Positions 1-6,176 of a stretch of 7,457 nucleotides of DNA are shown piece by piece. The notes beneath the pieces are model-generated. The model did not search any database, had not been told where the DNA came from, and saw only the letters and a program-made list of their open reading frames with translations. The stretch is from CAMCXE01 sp041179125 (GTDB lineage Bacteria; Pseudomonadota; Gammaproteobacteria; Pseudomonadales; Cellvibrionaceae), in assembly GCA_041179125.1 (NCBI GenBank), contig JBEGTZ010000258.1, forward strand, positions 1-7,457. The letters are read 5' to 3'. Every line of letters starts with the position of its first letter. The stretch's first letter is position 1. A program made the translations under genes and the position numbers.

Positions 1-2499
1 TTTATGGATGCGGGCCCTGCGCGCATTAAAGTTATTTGCCGTTACCAGCAGTTTCGTGCTGTATGTAAAATTATTGAAAAAATGCGCAATGGCAATAATG
101 GCACTGAGCGCTCGGGGGTTATTTGGCACACTCAGGGCAGCGGTAAATCCCTTACCATGGTGTTTTTAGTGCGTCGCCTGCGCCGCGAACCTGCGTTAAA
201 AAGCTTCAAAATATTGATGATTAACGACCGCAAAGACTTGGATAAACAATTGAGCGAAACTGCCGCGCTCACCGGCGAAACCGTATACCGCATTACCAGT
301 GTGGCCGCCGTTAGAGAAAAATTAGCGGGTGATTCCTCCACGCTTAATATGGTGATGGTGCATAAATTCCGTGAAGAAGATGACCGCCACACCACGACTT
401 ATGTGGCGGATGTTTTGGGAAAAGGTTTTGCAGCAAAGGCCACGGGAACCCAAGAAGAAAAAGCCGAGTACGCTAAAAGCGAATCTGTAGAGGTTGCACA
501 TTTTGAGCCTTTTGAAGTGGTGAACAATTCAGAGGAAATCCTGCTGTTAATTGATGAAGCCCACCGCACCCAGCGCAGCGGCAAAGACGAGGGCAGTTTG
601 TCGGACAACCTATTTGATGCCTTCCCCAATGCGGCGCGCTTAGCGTTTACCGGCACCCCTTTAATCGCTGACCACCACAGCGACCCGACCTGGAAGCGTT
701 TTGGCGGCGATGCCGAAAACCCCTATATTGATAAATACAAATTACAAGACGCGGTAGACGATGGCGCAACCCTGCAAATACTCTACGAAGGCCGCACTGC
801 GGAAAGCGCTATTTACGATAAACACGGTTTTGATACCAAATTTGAAAACCTGTTTAAAAACCGCAGCGATGAAGAGCTGGCCGCTATTCGCAAAAAATAC
901 GGCGCTACTGGCGACATTTTAGAGGCCGAAGAACGCATAAAAGAAATCGCCACGGATTTAGTGCGCCACTATATTCGCCAAGTGCTTATCAGCGGCTTTA
1001 AAGCCCAAGTGGTGTGCCACAGCAAACAAGCCGCTATTCACTACGCCACCTATATTCGCGCCGCCTTGGATGCCAGCCTTAAAGAAGAGCTAGCCAAACC
1101 CGACCAAGCGCGCAATAACGATATTCTTGAACGCTTAGCAATAATTGATTTAGCGGTAATTATTTCTTCAGACGGCGCCAATGAAAAAGCCGTTTTTAAA
1201 GAGGTGCGCAAGCGCGCCCGTGAATTAAATGCCGTGGAAAATTTTAAGAAAAAATTCGACGCGAACAAACCTGAAACCGGTATGGCGTTTTTAATTGTCT
1301 GCGATATGTTGCTTACCGGCTTTGATGCGCCGGTGGAGCAGGTGATGTATATCGACAAAAAATTAAAAGAACACAACTTGCTGCAAACCATTGCGCGGGT
1401 AAACCGCACCTACAAAGACAAAACCGTGGGTTATGTGGTGGATTACATAGGGCTAACCGAAAACTTAAAAGAAGCGCTGACCCTTTATGCCGGTGACGAC
1501 CGCGACGATATTCTGGTCAGTTTTAAAGATATTGCCAGCGAAATACCGGTACTACAAAGCCGCTTTCGCCAATTGATTCAGTTGTTTGAAGACAAAGGCG
1601 TTAGCCAAATTGAGCTTCTCGTAAAACAAAAACTAAACAGCGATGCGGAGCGCTACAAAACTACCGAAGCGGCGGTAAGCCTGCTGGAAGATATAAAAAC
1701 CCGTGACAGCTTTAATGTGTTCCTGAAAAAGTTTATGAGCAGCATGGATATTATTCTGCCCAACCGTATGGCGGACCCTTTTAAAATCCCTATGTATCAA
1801 TTTGCGCACATACAAGCCAAAGCCCGGGAGCGCTACAAAGACGACTCGATTAATATTGCCGGTGCAGGCGCAAAAGTACGCAAGCTCGTCAGCGAGCATT
1901 TAATCAGCCTAGGCATAAACCCCAAAGTGCCGCCGGTTGAATTGTTTTCCAGCCAATTTATTCAGCAAGTCAATCAAAATAAAGACCCACGTGCAGTGGC
2001 CAGTGAGATGGAACACGCCGTGCGCAAACACTGCAAGGTTAACGAAGCCGACGACCCGGTGATGTACAAGCGTTTTAGCGAGAAGCTGGAGGAAATCGTT
2101 AAAAAGTACAACCAGAGTTGGGAGCAAATGACATTGGCCCTAACTGAACTGCGCCAGGAAATAGACCTTGGGCGCGCAGCTCCTAACGACAAAGGCCCAT
2201 TTTTTGACCTTATTGCCGATATTGCCTTTGGCAAAAATTGCCCACCGGCAAAAGAAGCGGCGATACAAGCGCTCACTTTAAAAATACTGGAACTATTAGC
2301 CGAAGATATTCGCAGCCTGAATTTTTGGGAGCGCCCCGTACAGGTCAGCGAGTTGGAAGGTAAAATCCGCCGGGTTATTATTTTAAGTAAAGACGCCGAA
2401 CTGCGCAGTAAAACCGATGTGATTGTTACTGAGGTGCTGGCACTGGCGCGGCGCAGGGAAGCTGACATTTTAAATGCTGCAAAAAATAGGGCAGGTTAA
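1..2499 (+). CDS. hsdR: Type I restriction enzyme R subunit (HsdR), 5'-truncated by the window edge
   Basis: This is the ATP-dependent DNA translocase and endonuclease subunit of a type I restriction-modification complex, which acts with HsdM and HsdS on unmodified DNA. The frame is already open at base 1, so the ATG at base 4 is probably internal. Counting residues from that ATG, the SF2 motor motifs appear in order: RYQQFRAV (13-20), Walker A in HTQGSGKSLTM (42-52), DEAH in LLIDEAHRTQ (181-190), TGTP (216-219), LLTGFDAP (436-443) and QTIARVNRTY (461-470). The remaining ~350 residues look mostly helical, as in the HsdR C-terminal domain that contacts the methylase core. Family members usually have about 1000 residues or more, so some 200-300 N-terminal residues, including the PD-(D/E)XK nuclease, should lie upstream. 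The visible part has no frameshift or internal stop. It ends in TAA two bases before the next gene. The family call is firm; the type I subtype cannot be set from this part. Confidence 0.94.
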   Translation, partial: FMDAGPARIKVICRYQQFRAVCKIIEKMRNGNNGTERSGVIWHTQGSGKSLTMVFLVRRLRREPALKSFKILMINDRKDLDKQLSETAALTGETVYRITSVAAVREKLAGDSSTLNMVMVHKFREEDDRHTTTYVADVLGKGFAAKATGTQEEKAEYAKSESVEVAHFEPFEVVNNSEEILLLIDEAHRTQRSGKDEGSLSDNLFDAFPNAARLAFTGTPLIADHHSDPTWKRFGGDAENPYIDKYKLQDAVDDGATLQILYEGRTAESAIYDKHGFDTKFENLFKNRSDEELAAIRKKYGATGDILEAEERIKEIATDLVRHYIRQVLISGFKAQVVCHSKQAAIHYATYIRAALDASLKEELAKPDQARNNDILERLAIIDLAVIISSDGANEKAVFKEVRKRARELNAVENFKKKFDANKPETGMAFLIVCDMLLTGFDAPVEQVMYIDKKLKEHNLLQTIARVNRTYKDKTVGYVVDYIGLTENLKEALTLYAGDDRDDILVSFKDIASEIPVLQSRFRQLIQLFEDKGVSQIELLVKQKLNSDAERYKTTEAAVSLLEDIKTRDSFNVFLKKFMSSMDIILPNRMADPFKIPMYQFAHIQAKARERYKDDSINIAGAGAKVRKLVSEHLISLGINPKVPPVELFSSQFIQQVNQNKDPRAVASEMEHAVRKHCKVNEADDPVMYKRFSEKLEEIVKKYNQSWEQMTLALTELRQEIDLGRAAPNDKGPFFDLIADIAFGKNCPPAKEAAIQALTLKILELLAEDIRSLNFWERPVQVSELEGKIRRVIILSKDAELRSKTDVIVTEVLALARRREADILNAAKNRAG

Positions 2500-2501
2500 G
2501 C

Positions 2502-3194
2502 GTGGGCGCGCAGCACATTTATAAAGATATTGAGTACGTGCTTAAAAAGAGCGAGCGCAAAACCACCAGTATTTATATCGAACGCGACGGCAGTGTTTTG
2601 GTGTTGGCGCCCCAGCCGTTCGACGTACCCAAAATAGAATCTATTTTGGAGAAAAAACGCAGTTGGATTTACCGTAGTTTGGCCGAATGGCAGGATTTAA
2701 ATCGCACTCGTGTCAGCCGCGAATACGTCAACGGCGAAAGCTTTATGTATTTAGGCCGTTATTACCAACTCGAAATTGTTCGCAACCAGTTCAAACCCCT
2801 GTTGTTAAAACAGGGGAAATTCTGCTTGGATGAGGCAGAGCTTGCCGATGCGCAGGAGCATTTTAAAGAGTTTTACAAAACCAAAATTAAAAGCCGGCTG
2901 CGGGCGCGAGTGCAAGTGTATTCGGCAAAATTAGGTGTGCAGGCGAGGGAGGTGCGCGTGCTGGAGTTAAAAAACCGCTGGGGTTCGTGTTCGGCGCAAG
3001 GGGTTATTAATATTCACTGGAAATGCGCCATGCTGCCTGCCAACGTGTTGGATTATGTGATCGTGCATGAATTGGCGCATATAAAATACCCCAACCATAC
3101 GCCCGCATTTTGGTGTGCGGTGGAAAGAGTATTGTTGAGCTACGAGGCCGAAAAAATTTGGTTGAAGTTTAATGGTGCTGGGATGAGCCTATAG
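2502..3194 (+). CDS. YgjP/DUF45-like zinc metallopeptidase-family protein linked to hsdR
   Basis: This 230-residue protein belongs to the YgjP/DUF45 (M48-related, SprT-like) family, whose members have a minimal gluzincin-like zinc site. The diagnostic block is at 157-204: LKNRWGSCSAQG, then HELAH (189-193, with H189 and H193 as ligands and E190 as catalytic base), then a likely third ligand H199 in NHTPAFW. The N-terminal ~130 residues form the family's less conserved, charged part. No signal peptide or membrane segment is seen, so it is probably cytoplasmic. GTG is the start: an in-frame TAG at 2487-2489 excludes an earlier one, GGCAGG (2490-2495) gives a Shine-Dalgarno six bases away, and the next in-frame ATG is about 80 codons in. 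The two-base gap after hsdR implies one transcript and possibly translational coupling. The substrate is unknown. Relatives often sit beside type I restriction genes, so a role in restriction control or HsdR turnover is possible but is inference. Confidence 0.88.
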   Translation: MGAQHIYKDIEYVLKKSERKTTSIYIERDGSVLVLAPQPFDVPKIESILEKKRSWIYRSLAEWQDLNRTRVSREYVNGESFMYLGRYYQLEIVRNQFKPLLLKQGKFCLDEAELADAQEHFKEFYKTKIKSRLRARVQVYSAKLGVQAREVRVLELKNRWGSCSAQGVINIHWKCAMLPANVLDYVIVHELAHIKYPNHTPAFWCAVERVLLSYEAEKIWLKFNGAGMSL

Positions 3195-3197
3195 GCT
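3186..3197. repeat. Perfect 12-bp palindrome over the metallopeptidase stop codon
   Basis: AGCCTATAGGCT reads the same on both strands and contains the TAG stop (3192-3194). The next bases out (G3185 and A3198) do not pair, so it ends there. It could be a dimeric protein site, part of a transcript-end structure, or chance. Part of it (3194-3198) can also pair with 3226-3230 around the hairpin described next. Confidence 0.5.
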
Positions 3198-3230
3198 ACC
3201 TCCGAAAATCGCCGATTTTTCCTGATAGCT
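3194..3230 (+). terminator. Weak candidate terminator of the hsdR-metallopeptidase transcript
   Basis: An inner hairpin pairs AAAATC (3205-3210) with GATTTT (3214-3219) over a GCC loop, and a five-T run ends at 3220. An outer helix GCTA/TAGC (3195-3198 with 3226-3229), plus a G-T wobble pair at 3194/3230, encloses it across small internal loops. The position just after a stop codon is right for a transcript end. The inner stem is AT-rich, so it would be a poor intrinsic terminator alone. Confidence 0.35.
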
Positions 3231-3285
3231 CCATTAACTTCAGTTGGATCACCCAGGTCTGCACAACCCCTTGACGCGCCTAGCA

Positions 3286-3336
3286 AAAGTTAAAAAATTT
3301 GAACAACCAATAAGGTTGCCCTTCATTTTTAACTTT
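3286..3336. repeat. Nested inverted repeat (long AT-rich stem with an inner hairpin)
   Basis: The 11-base arm AAAGTTAAAAA (3286-3296) is matched perfectly by TTTTTAACTTT (3326-3336). Inside it, CAACC (3304-3308) pairs with GGTTG (3314-3318) over an AATAA loop, and GAA (3301-3303) can pair with TTC (3322-3324) past a three-base bulge. The whole element folds as one interrupted hairpin of 51 bases. No T-run follows the outer arm and no GC-rich stem supports a normal terminator. The function is unknown: it could be a transcript-end structure, a protein site or a small mobile remnant. Confidence 0.55.
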
Positions 3337-3471
3337 CACTATCCACATCAATGGCTTGCACAGCTTTTGGGCGCTCAACTGAGGTTTTTAGATTAAAGTT
3401 CGCCCACAAACCAAAATGCGGAAATGGATGATAAAAACATTCGCTGAAGCGCCAGCCTGGCCTAATTCCAA

Positions 3472-3492
3472 AGCCTCGCGGCGATTGAGGCT
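3472..3492. promoter_or_regulatory. Inverted repeat overlapping the predicted pyrG -35 box
   Basis: AGCCTC (3472-3477) and GAGGCT (3487-3492) form a perfect 6-bp inverted repeat with a nine-base spacer, and the right arm covers most of the TTGAGG -35 hexamer (3485-3490). A flanking GGCCT (3459-3463) and AGGCC (3495-3499) extend the symmetry. The placement would suit an operator for a dimeric regulator, but short GC inverted repeats also arise by chance. No regulator is identified. Confidence 0.3.
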
Positions 3493-3513
3493 AAAGGCCT
3501 AATCTGCTAGTCT
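3485..3513 (+). promoter_or_regulatory. Predicted sigma-70 promoter of the pyrG-kdsA-eno operon
   Basis: The -35 is TTGAGG (3485-3490, four of six consensus bases). A 17-base spacer leads to the -10 TAGTCT (3508-3513), preceded by TGC, which makes it an extended -10. The likely start is near G3522. Bases 3514-3521 (GCCGCCCC) form a very GC-rich discriminator, the kind associated in gammaproteobacteria with growth-rate and ppGpp/DksA control. I found no comparably good promoter elsewhere in the junction. Confidence 0.6.
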
Positions 3514-3521
3514 GCCGCCCC

Positions 3522-3632
3522 GTCCTGGCAGGCGTTTTTAAGCTTTAAATGGCTCTTGTGCCTGCCTGCCGTATTGTGCCGGGGGCTACCCTGCGGCAAC
3601 TCCTGCTTTATATACCTAGGTTTTAGCGTTTC
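3522..3632 (+). promoter_or_regulatory. Predicted structured 5' leader of pyrG
   Basis: If transcription starts near 3522, pyrG has a leader of about 110 bases. GGCAGGC (3527-3533) can pair with either of two overlapping GCCTGCC copies (3560-3566 or 3564-3570), made by three TGCC units at 3559-3570. A second hairpin runs from 3577 to 3598: TGCCGGGGG, loop CTA, then CCCT, a bulged G, and CGGCA. The CGGCA arm (3594-3598) could instead pair with TGCCG at 3567-3571, so alternative folds exist. The Shine-Dalgarno is weak: AGG (3618-3620), 12 bases from the ATG. Regulation through this leader is inference. Confidence 0.4.
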
Positions 3633-5279
3633 ATGACTCGATTTGTGTTTGTAACCGGTGGGGTGGTGTCCTCATTGGGTAAGGGGATTGCTTCGGCATC
3701 GCTGGCGGCGGTGCTTGAGGCGCGTGGCTTAAAAGTCACCATTATGAAGCTCGACCCGTATATTAATGTTGACCCTGGCACCATGAGCCCGTTTCAGCAC
3801 GGTGAGGTGTACGTGACCGATGACGGCGCCGAAACCGATTTAGACTTAGGCCATTACGAGCGTTTTTTGCGCACACGAATGACCCGCCGCAACAACTTCA
3901 CTACAGGCCGCGTGTATGAAACCGTGCTGCGCAAAGAGCGCCGGGGGGATTATTTAGGCGGCACGGTGCAAGTGATTCCGCACATTACCGATGAAATCAA
4001 ACGCCGCATTTTAGAAGGCGGTGAGGGCTACGATGTGGCCTTGGTGGAAGTGGGCGGCACGGTGGGTGATATCGAATCACAACCGTTTTTAGAGGCGATT
4101 CGCCAGTTAAAAGTGGATATGGGGCCGAGCAATGCCCAGCTAATTCACCTCACTTTAGTGCCCTACATTGCCACCGCAGGCGAGACCAAAACCAAACCCA
4201 CCCAGCACTCGGTTAAAGAGTTGCGCACCATCGGTTTACAGCCAGATTTTTTACTGTGCCGCTCGGAAATCGCCGTAGAAGAAGATTCCCGCCGCAAAAT
4301 TGCGCTGTTTACTAACGTCACTTTTGACTGCGTAGTGCCGCTGCCAGACTGCGACACCATCTACCGCATCCCGCGTTTACTGCAAGCGCACAAGCTGGAT
4401 GCCATTCTGTTAAAACACTTTGGCATTGAAGCGCCCGAGGCGGATTTAGCCGAATGGGACCGTGTAATTGAGGGCAAATTACACCCCACCAAAGCCGTTA
4501 CTGTGGCGATGGTGGGCAAGTACATGGTGTTGCTGGATGCGTATAAATCTTTAATTGAAGCGCTTTCCCATGCGGGCATCCGCACCTTTACCCAGGTGAA
4601 TTTTAAATTCATCAACGCTGAAGATTTAGAAGAGCAGGGCTTGGGCCTGTTGGCGGGGGCCGATGCCATTTTGGTGCCCGGCGGTTTTGGTGAGCGCGGC
4701 TTGGAAGGCAAGCTGATGGCGGTGCGCCACGCGCGCGAAAATAACATTCCTTACCTGGGTATTTGCTTGGGTATGCAATCGGTGGTGATTGAATTCGCCC
4801 GCAATGTGTTGGGTTGGACGGACGCCAACTCCACCGAATTTAACCCCAAATCCAGCCACCCGGTGATCGGTTTAATTACCGAGTGGATCACCGCTGAAGG
4901 TTCGGTGGAAACCCGCGATGAATCCTCTGATTTAGGTGGCACCATGCGCCTTGGCGCGCAGGAATGCCGCTTGGTGAAAGGCTCCAAAGCCCGCGCCATC
5001 TACGGCTCTGACCTCATCCGTGAACGCCACCGCCACCGCTATGAAGTGAACAACCGCTACCTGGATGCCCTGCGCCAGGCGGGCCTTTCCATCGGCGGTT
5101 GGTCTGCGGATGACACGCTGGTGGAGGTAGTTGAACTGCCGGATCACCCCTGGTTTGTGGCCTGCCAATTCCACCCGGAATTCACCTCCACACCACGGGA
5201 CGGCCACCCGCTGTTTATGAGTTACATCGAAGCGGCGGTGGCCTACCACGCAGCCCATAACCCTGAGGCCCAAGCATGA
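3633..5279 (+). CDS. pyrG: CTP synthase
   Basis: This cytoplasmic, tetramer-forming enzyme makes CTP from UTP, ATP and glutamine, the last step of de novo pyrimidine nucleotide synthesis. The protein has 548 residues, close to the 545 of E. coli. The synthetase domain (about 1-266) opens with FVFVTGGVVSSLGKG, with the P-loop lysine at K17, and carries DLDLGHYERF with the magnesium ligand D71 and the second acidic ligand E139 in VALVEVGGT. The class I glutamine amidotransferase domain (about 288-540) has the nucleophile C378 in GICLGMQ and the H514/E516 pair in CQFHPEF. All key residues are present. The ATG start is supported by the exact family N-terminus. The gene follows the predicted extended -10 promoter and leader, and its TGA overlaps the kdsA start. 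Confidence 0.98.
   Translation: MTRFVFVTGGVVSSLGKGIASASLAAVLEARGLKVTIMKLDPYINVDPGTMSPFQHGEVYVTDDGAETDLDLGHYERFLRTRMTRRNNFTTGRVYETVLRKERRGDYLGGTVQVIPHITDEIKRRILEGGEGYDVALVEVGGTVGDIESQPFLEAIRQLKVDMGPSNAQLIHLTLVPYIATAGETKTKPTQHSVKELRTIGLQPDFLLCRSEIAVEEDSRRKIALFTNVTFDCVVPLPDCDTIYRIPRLLQAHKLDAILLKHFGIEAPEADLAEWDRVIEGKLHPTKAVTVAMVGKYMVLLDAYKSLIEALSHAGIRTFTQVNFKFINAEDLEEQGLGLLAGADAILVPGGFGERGLEGKLMAVRHARENNIPYLGICLGMQSVVIEFARNVLGWTDANSTEFNPKSSHPVIGLITEWITAEGSVETRDESSDLGGTMRLGAQECRLVKGSKARAIYGSDLIRERHRHRYEVNNRYLDALRQAGLSIGGWSADDTLVEVVELPDHPWFVACQFHPEFTSTPRDGHPLFMSYIEAAVAYHAAHNPEAQA
5264..5279 (+). promoter_or_regulatory. kdsA ribosome binding site inside pyrG and ATGA stop-start overlap
   Basis: TGAGG (5264-5268) lies seven bases before the kdsA ATG (5276-5278) and inside the last pyrG codons. 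The pyrG stop TGA (5277-5279) shares bases with that ATG. Ribosomes ending pyrG can therefore reinitiate on kdsA, which fixes the kdsA start and suggests translational coupling. Confidence 0.8.
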
Positions 5280-6121
5280 GCGTGATTCAAGTTGCTAATA
5301 TCCCCGTCGCCAACCATTTACCTATGGTGTTGTTCGGCGGTATGAATGTGTTGGAATCCCGCGATATGGCTTTACAGGTGGCGGAACACTACGTCAGCGT
5401 GACGCAAAAGCTCGGTATTCCCTACGTATTTAAAGCCTCATTTGATAAAGCCAACCGCTCGTCCATCCACTCCTTTCGCGGCCCCGGAATGGACGAAGGC
5501 TTAAAAATCTTCGAAGAAATCAAACGCACCTTTGGCGTGCCGGTAATTACTGACGTTCACGAAACGCACCAAGCCGCTCCAGTGGCCGAGGTGTGTGATG
5601 TCATTCAACTGCCCGCTTTTTTGGCCCGCCAAACCGATTTAGTCGCCGCGATGGCCGCAACCGGTGCCGTCATCAACGTAAAAAAACCGCAGTTTTTAAG
5701 CCCCGGCCAGATGGGCAACATAGTGGAAAAATTCCGCGAATGCGGTAACGATAAAATTTTGCTGTGTGAGCGCGGCTCTTGCATGGGCTACGACAACCTG
5801 GTGGTAGACATGCTGGGTTTTCGCACCATGCGCGAGGCCACGGGCAACCTGCCGGTGATCTTCGACGTGACCCACGCGCTGCAATGCCGGGACCCAATGG
5901 GCGCGGCATCCGGCGGGCGGCGGCACCAAGTGGCGGAGCTGGCCCGCGCCGGTATGGCCGTTGGCTTGGCGGGTTTGTTTTTGGAGGCCCATCCAGACCC
6001 AGACCGCGCCCGCTGCGACGGCCCCAGCGCATTGCCACTAAGCCAATTAGAGCCATTTTTGGCTCAAATGAAAGCCATAGACGACCTGGTGAAATCCCTG
6101 CCAGCCCTTAACATCAGTTAA
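5276..6121 (+). CDS. kdsA: 2-dehydro-3-deoxyphosphooctonate aldolase (KDO-8-phosphate synthase)
   Basis: KdsA condenses phosphoenolpyruvate with arabinose-5-phosphate to give KDO-8-phosphate, the precursor of the KDO that links lipid A to the LPS core. It is a cytoplasmic TIM-barrel enzyme. The 281 residues match the usual length (about 280). Family blocks are GGMNVLESRD (21-30), KASFDKANRSS (53-63), VINVKKPQF (132-140), GYDNLVVDMLGF (171-182), DVTHALQCRDPMGAASGG (197-214) and FLEAHPDPDRARCDGPSALP (235-254). N24 in GGMN, where metal-dependent enzymes have Cys, marks the metal-independent class, as in E. coli. The start is set by the ATGA overlap and the internal Shine-Dalgarno. No promoter or terminator is seen between it and pyrG. 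A long second open frame inside it (5779-6111) is a composition effect. Confidence 0.98.
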   Translation: MSVIQVANIPVANHLPMVLFGGMNVLESRDMALQVAEHYVSVTQKLGIPYVFKASFDKANRSSIHSFRGPGMDEGLKIFEEIKRTFGVPVITDVHETHQAAPVAEVCDVIQLPAFLARQTDLVAAMAATGAVINVKKPQFLSPGQMGNIVEKFRECGNDKILLCERGSCMGYDNLVVDMLGFRTMREATGNLPVIFDVTHALQCRDPMGAASGGRRHQVAELARAGMAVGLAGLFLEAHPDPDRARCDGPSALPLSQLEPFLAQMKAIDDLVKSLPALNIS

Positions 6122-6176
6122 AAATAACCCCTCAATTCCATCCATTGACACAACGCACAACGGAGAACCCAGCCCC
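6122..6176 (+). promoter_or_regulatory. kdsA-eno spacer with the eno ribosome binding site
   Basis: This 55-base gap has a GGAG Shine-Dalgarno (6162-6165), 11 bases before the eno ATG. It contains no hairpin with a T-run, so read-through from kdsA is expected. A perfect -35-like TTGACA (6145-6150) is present, but no -10-like hexamer follows at 16-18 bases. Confidence 0.6.

Larger units (their letters stand above)
3195..3632. other. Non-coding junction between the restriction module and the pyrG operon
   Basis: These 438 bases carry no convincing gene on either strand and no tRNA, IS end or long direct repeat that I can recognise. The first half is AT-rich and holds the weak terminator hairpin and a nested inverted repeat. 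The second half becomes GC-rich and holds the promoter candidate and structured leader of pyrG. An 8-bp direct repeat GGCCTAAT occurs at 3459-3466 and 3496-3503. In related genomes tilS commonly precedes pyrG; here a restriction module does, so this stretch may include the boundary of inserted DNA. That last point is inference. Confidence 0.6.

Noticed and set aside
132..2468. Antisense open frames within hsdR (for example 1974-2468 and 1050-1409 on -)
   Set aside because: Ser/Arg/Leu-rich translations without motifs, fully inside a gene with clear conserved motifs; treated as frame shadows.
3289..3333. Possible integron attC site (inverted repeat with GTT and AAC ends)
   Set aside because: In attC the outer order is RYYYAAC first and GTTRRRY last. 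Here GTT is at the left and AAC at the right, the reverse, and no integrase or cassette array is visible.
3339..3347. DnaA-box-like CTATCCACA (8 of 9 to TTATCCACA)
   Set aside because: A single imperfect copy, with no further boxes, no AT-rich unwinding region and no replication gene nearby.
3365..3394. Second promoter candidate TTGGGC with TAGATT
   Set aside because: Only about three to four matches per box with a 16-base spacer; much weaker than the TTGAGG/TGC-TAGTCT candidate downstream.
3416..3502. Small open frame of 28 codons starting ATGCGGAAATGG
   Set aside because: No Shine-Dalgarno before the ATG, no recognisable product, and it runs into the predicted pyrG promoter.
5673..6111. 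Long overlapping open frames on both strands inside kdsA (for example 5673-6056 on -, 5696-5992 on -, 5779-6111 on +)
   Set aside because: They lie fully within the conserved kdsA frame, have low-complexity Arg/Gly/Pro-rich translations and no family motifs. They are explained by GC-rich codon positions of kdsA.
6145..6150. Perfect -35 TTGACA in the kdsA-eno spacer as an eno promoter
   Set aside because: No -10-like sequence at 16-18 bases downstream, where the DNA reads CCCAGC and similar, so it is not supported as a sigma-70 promoter.
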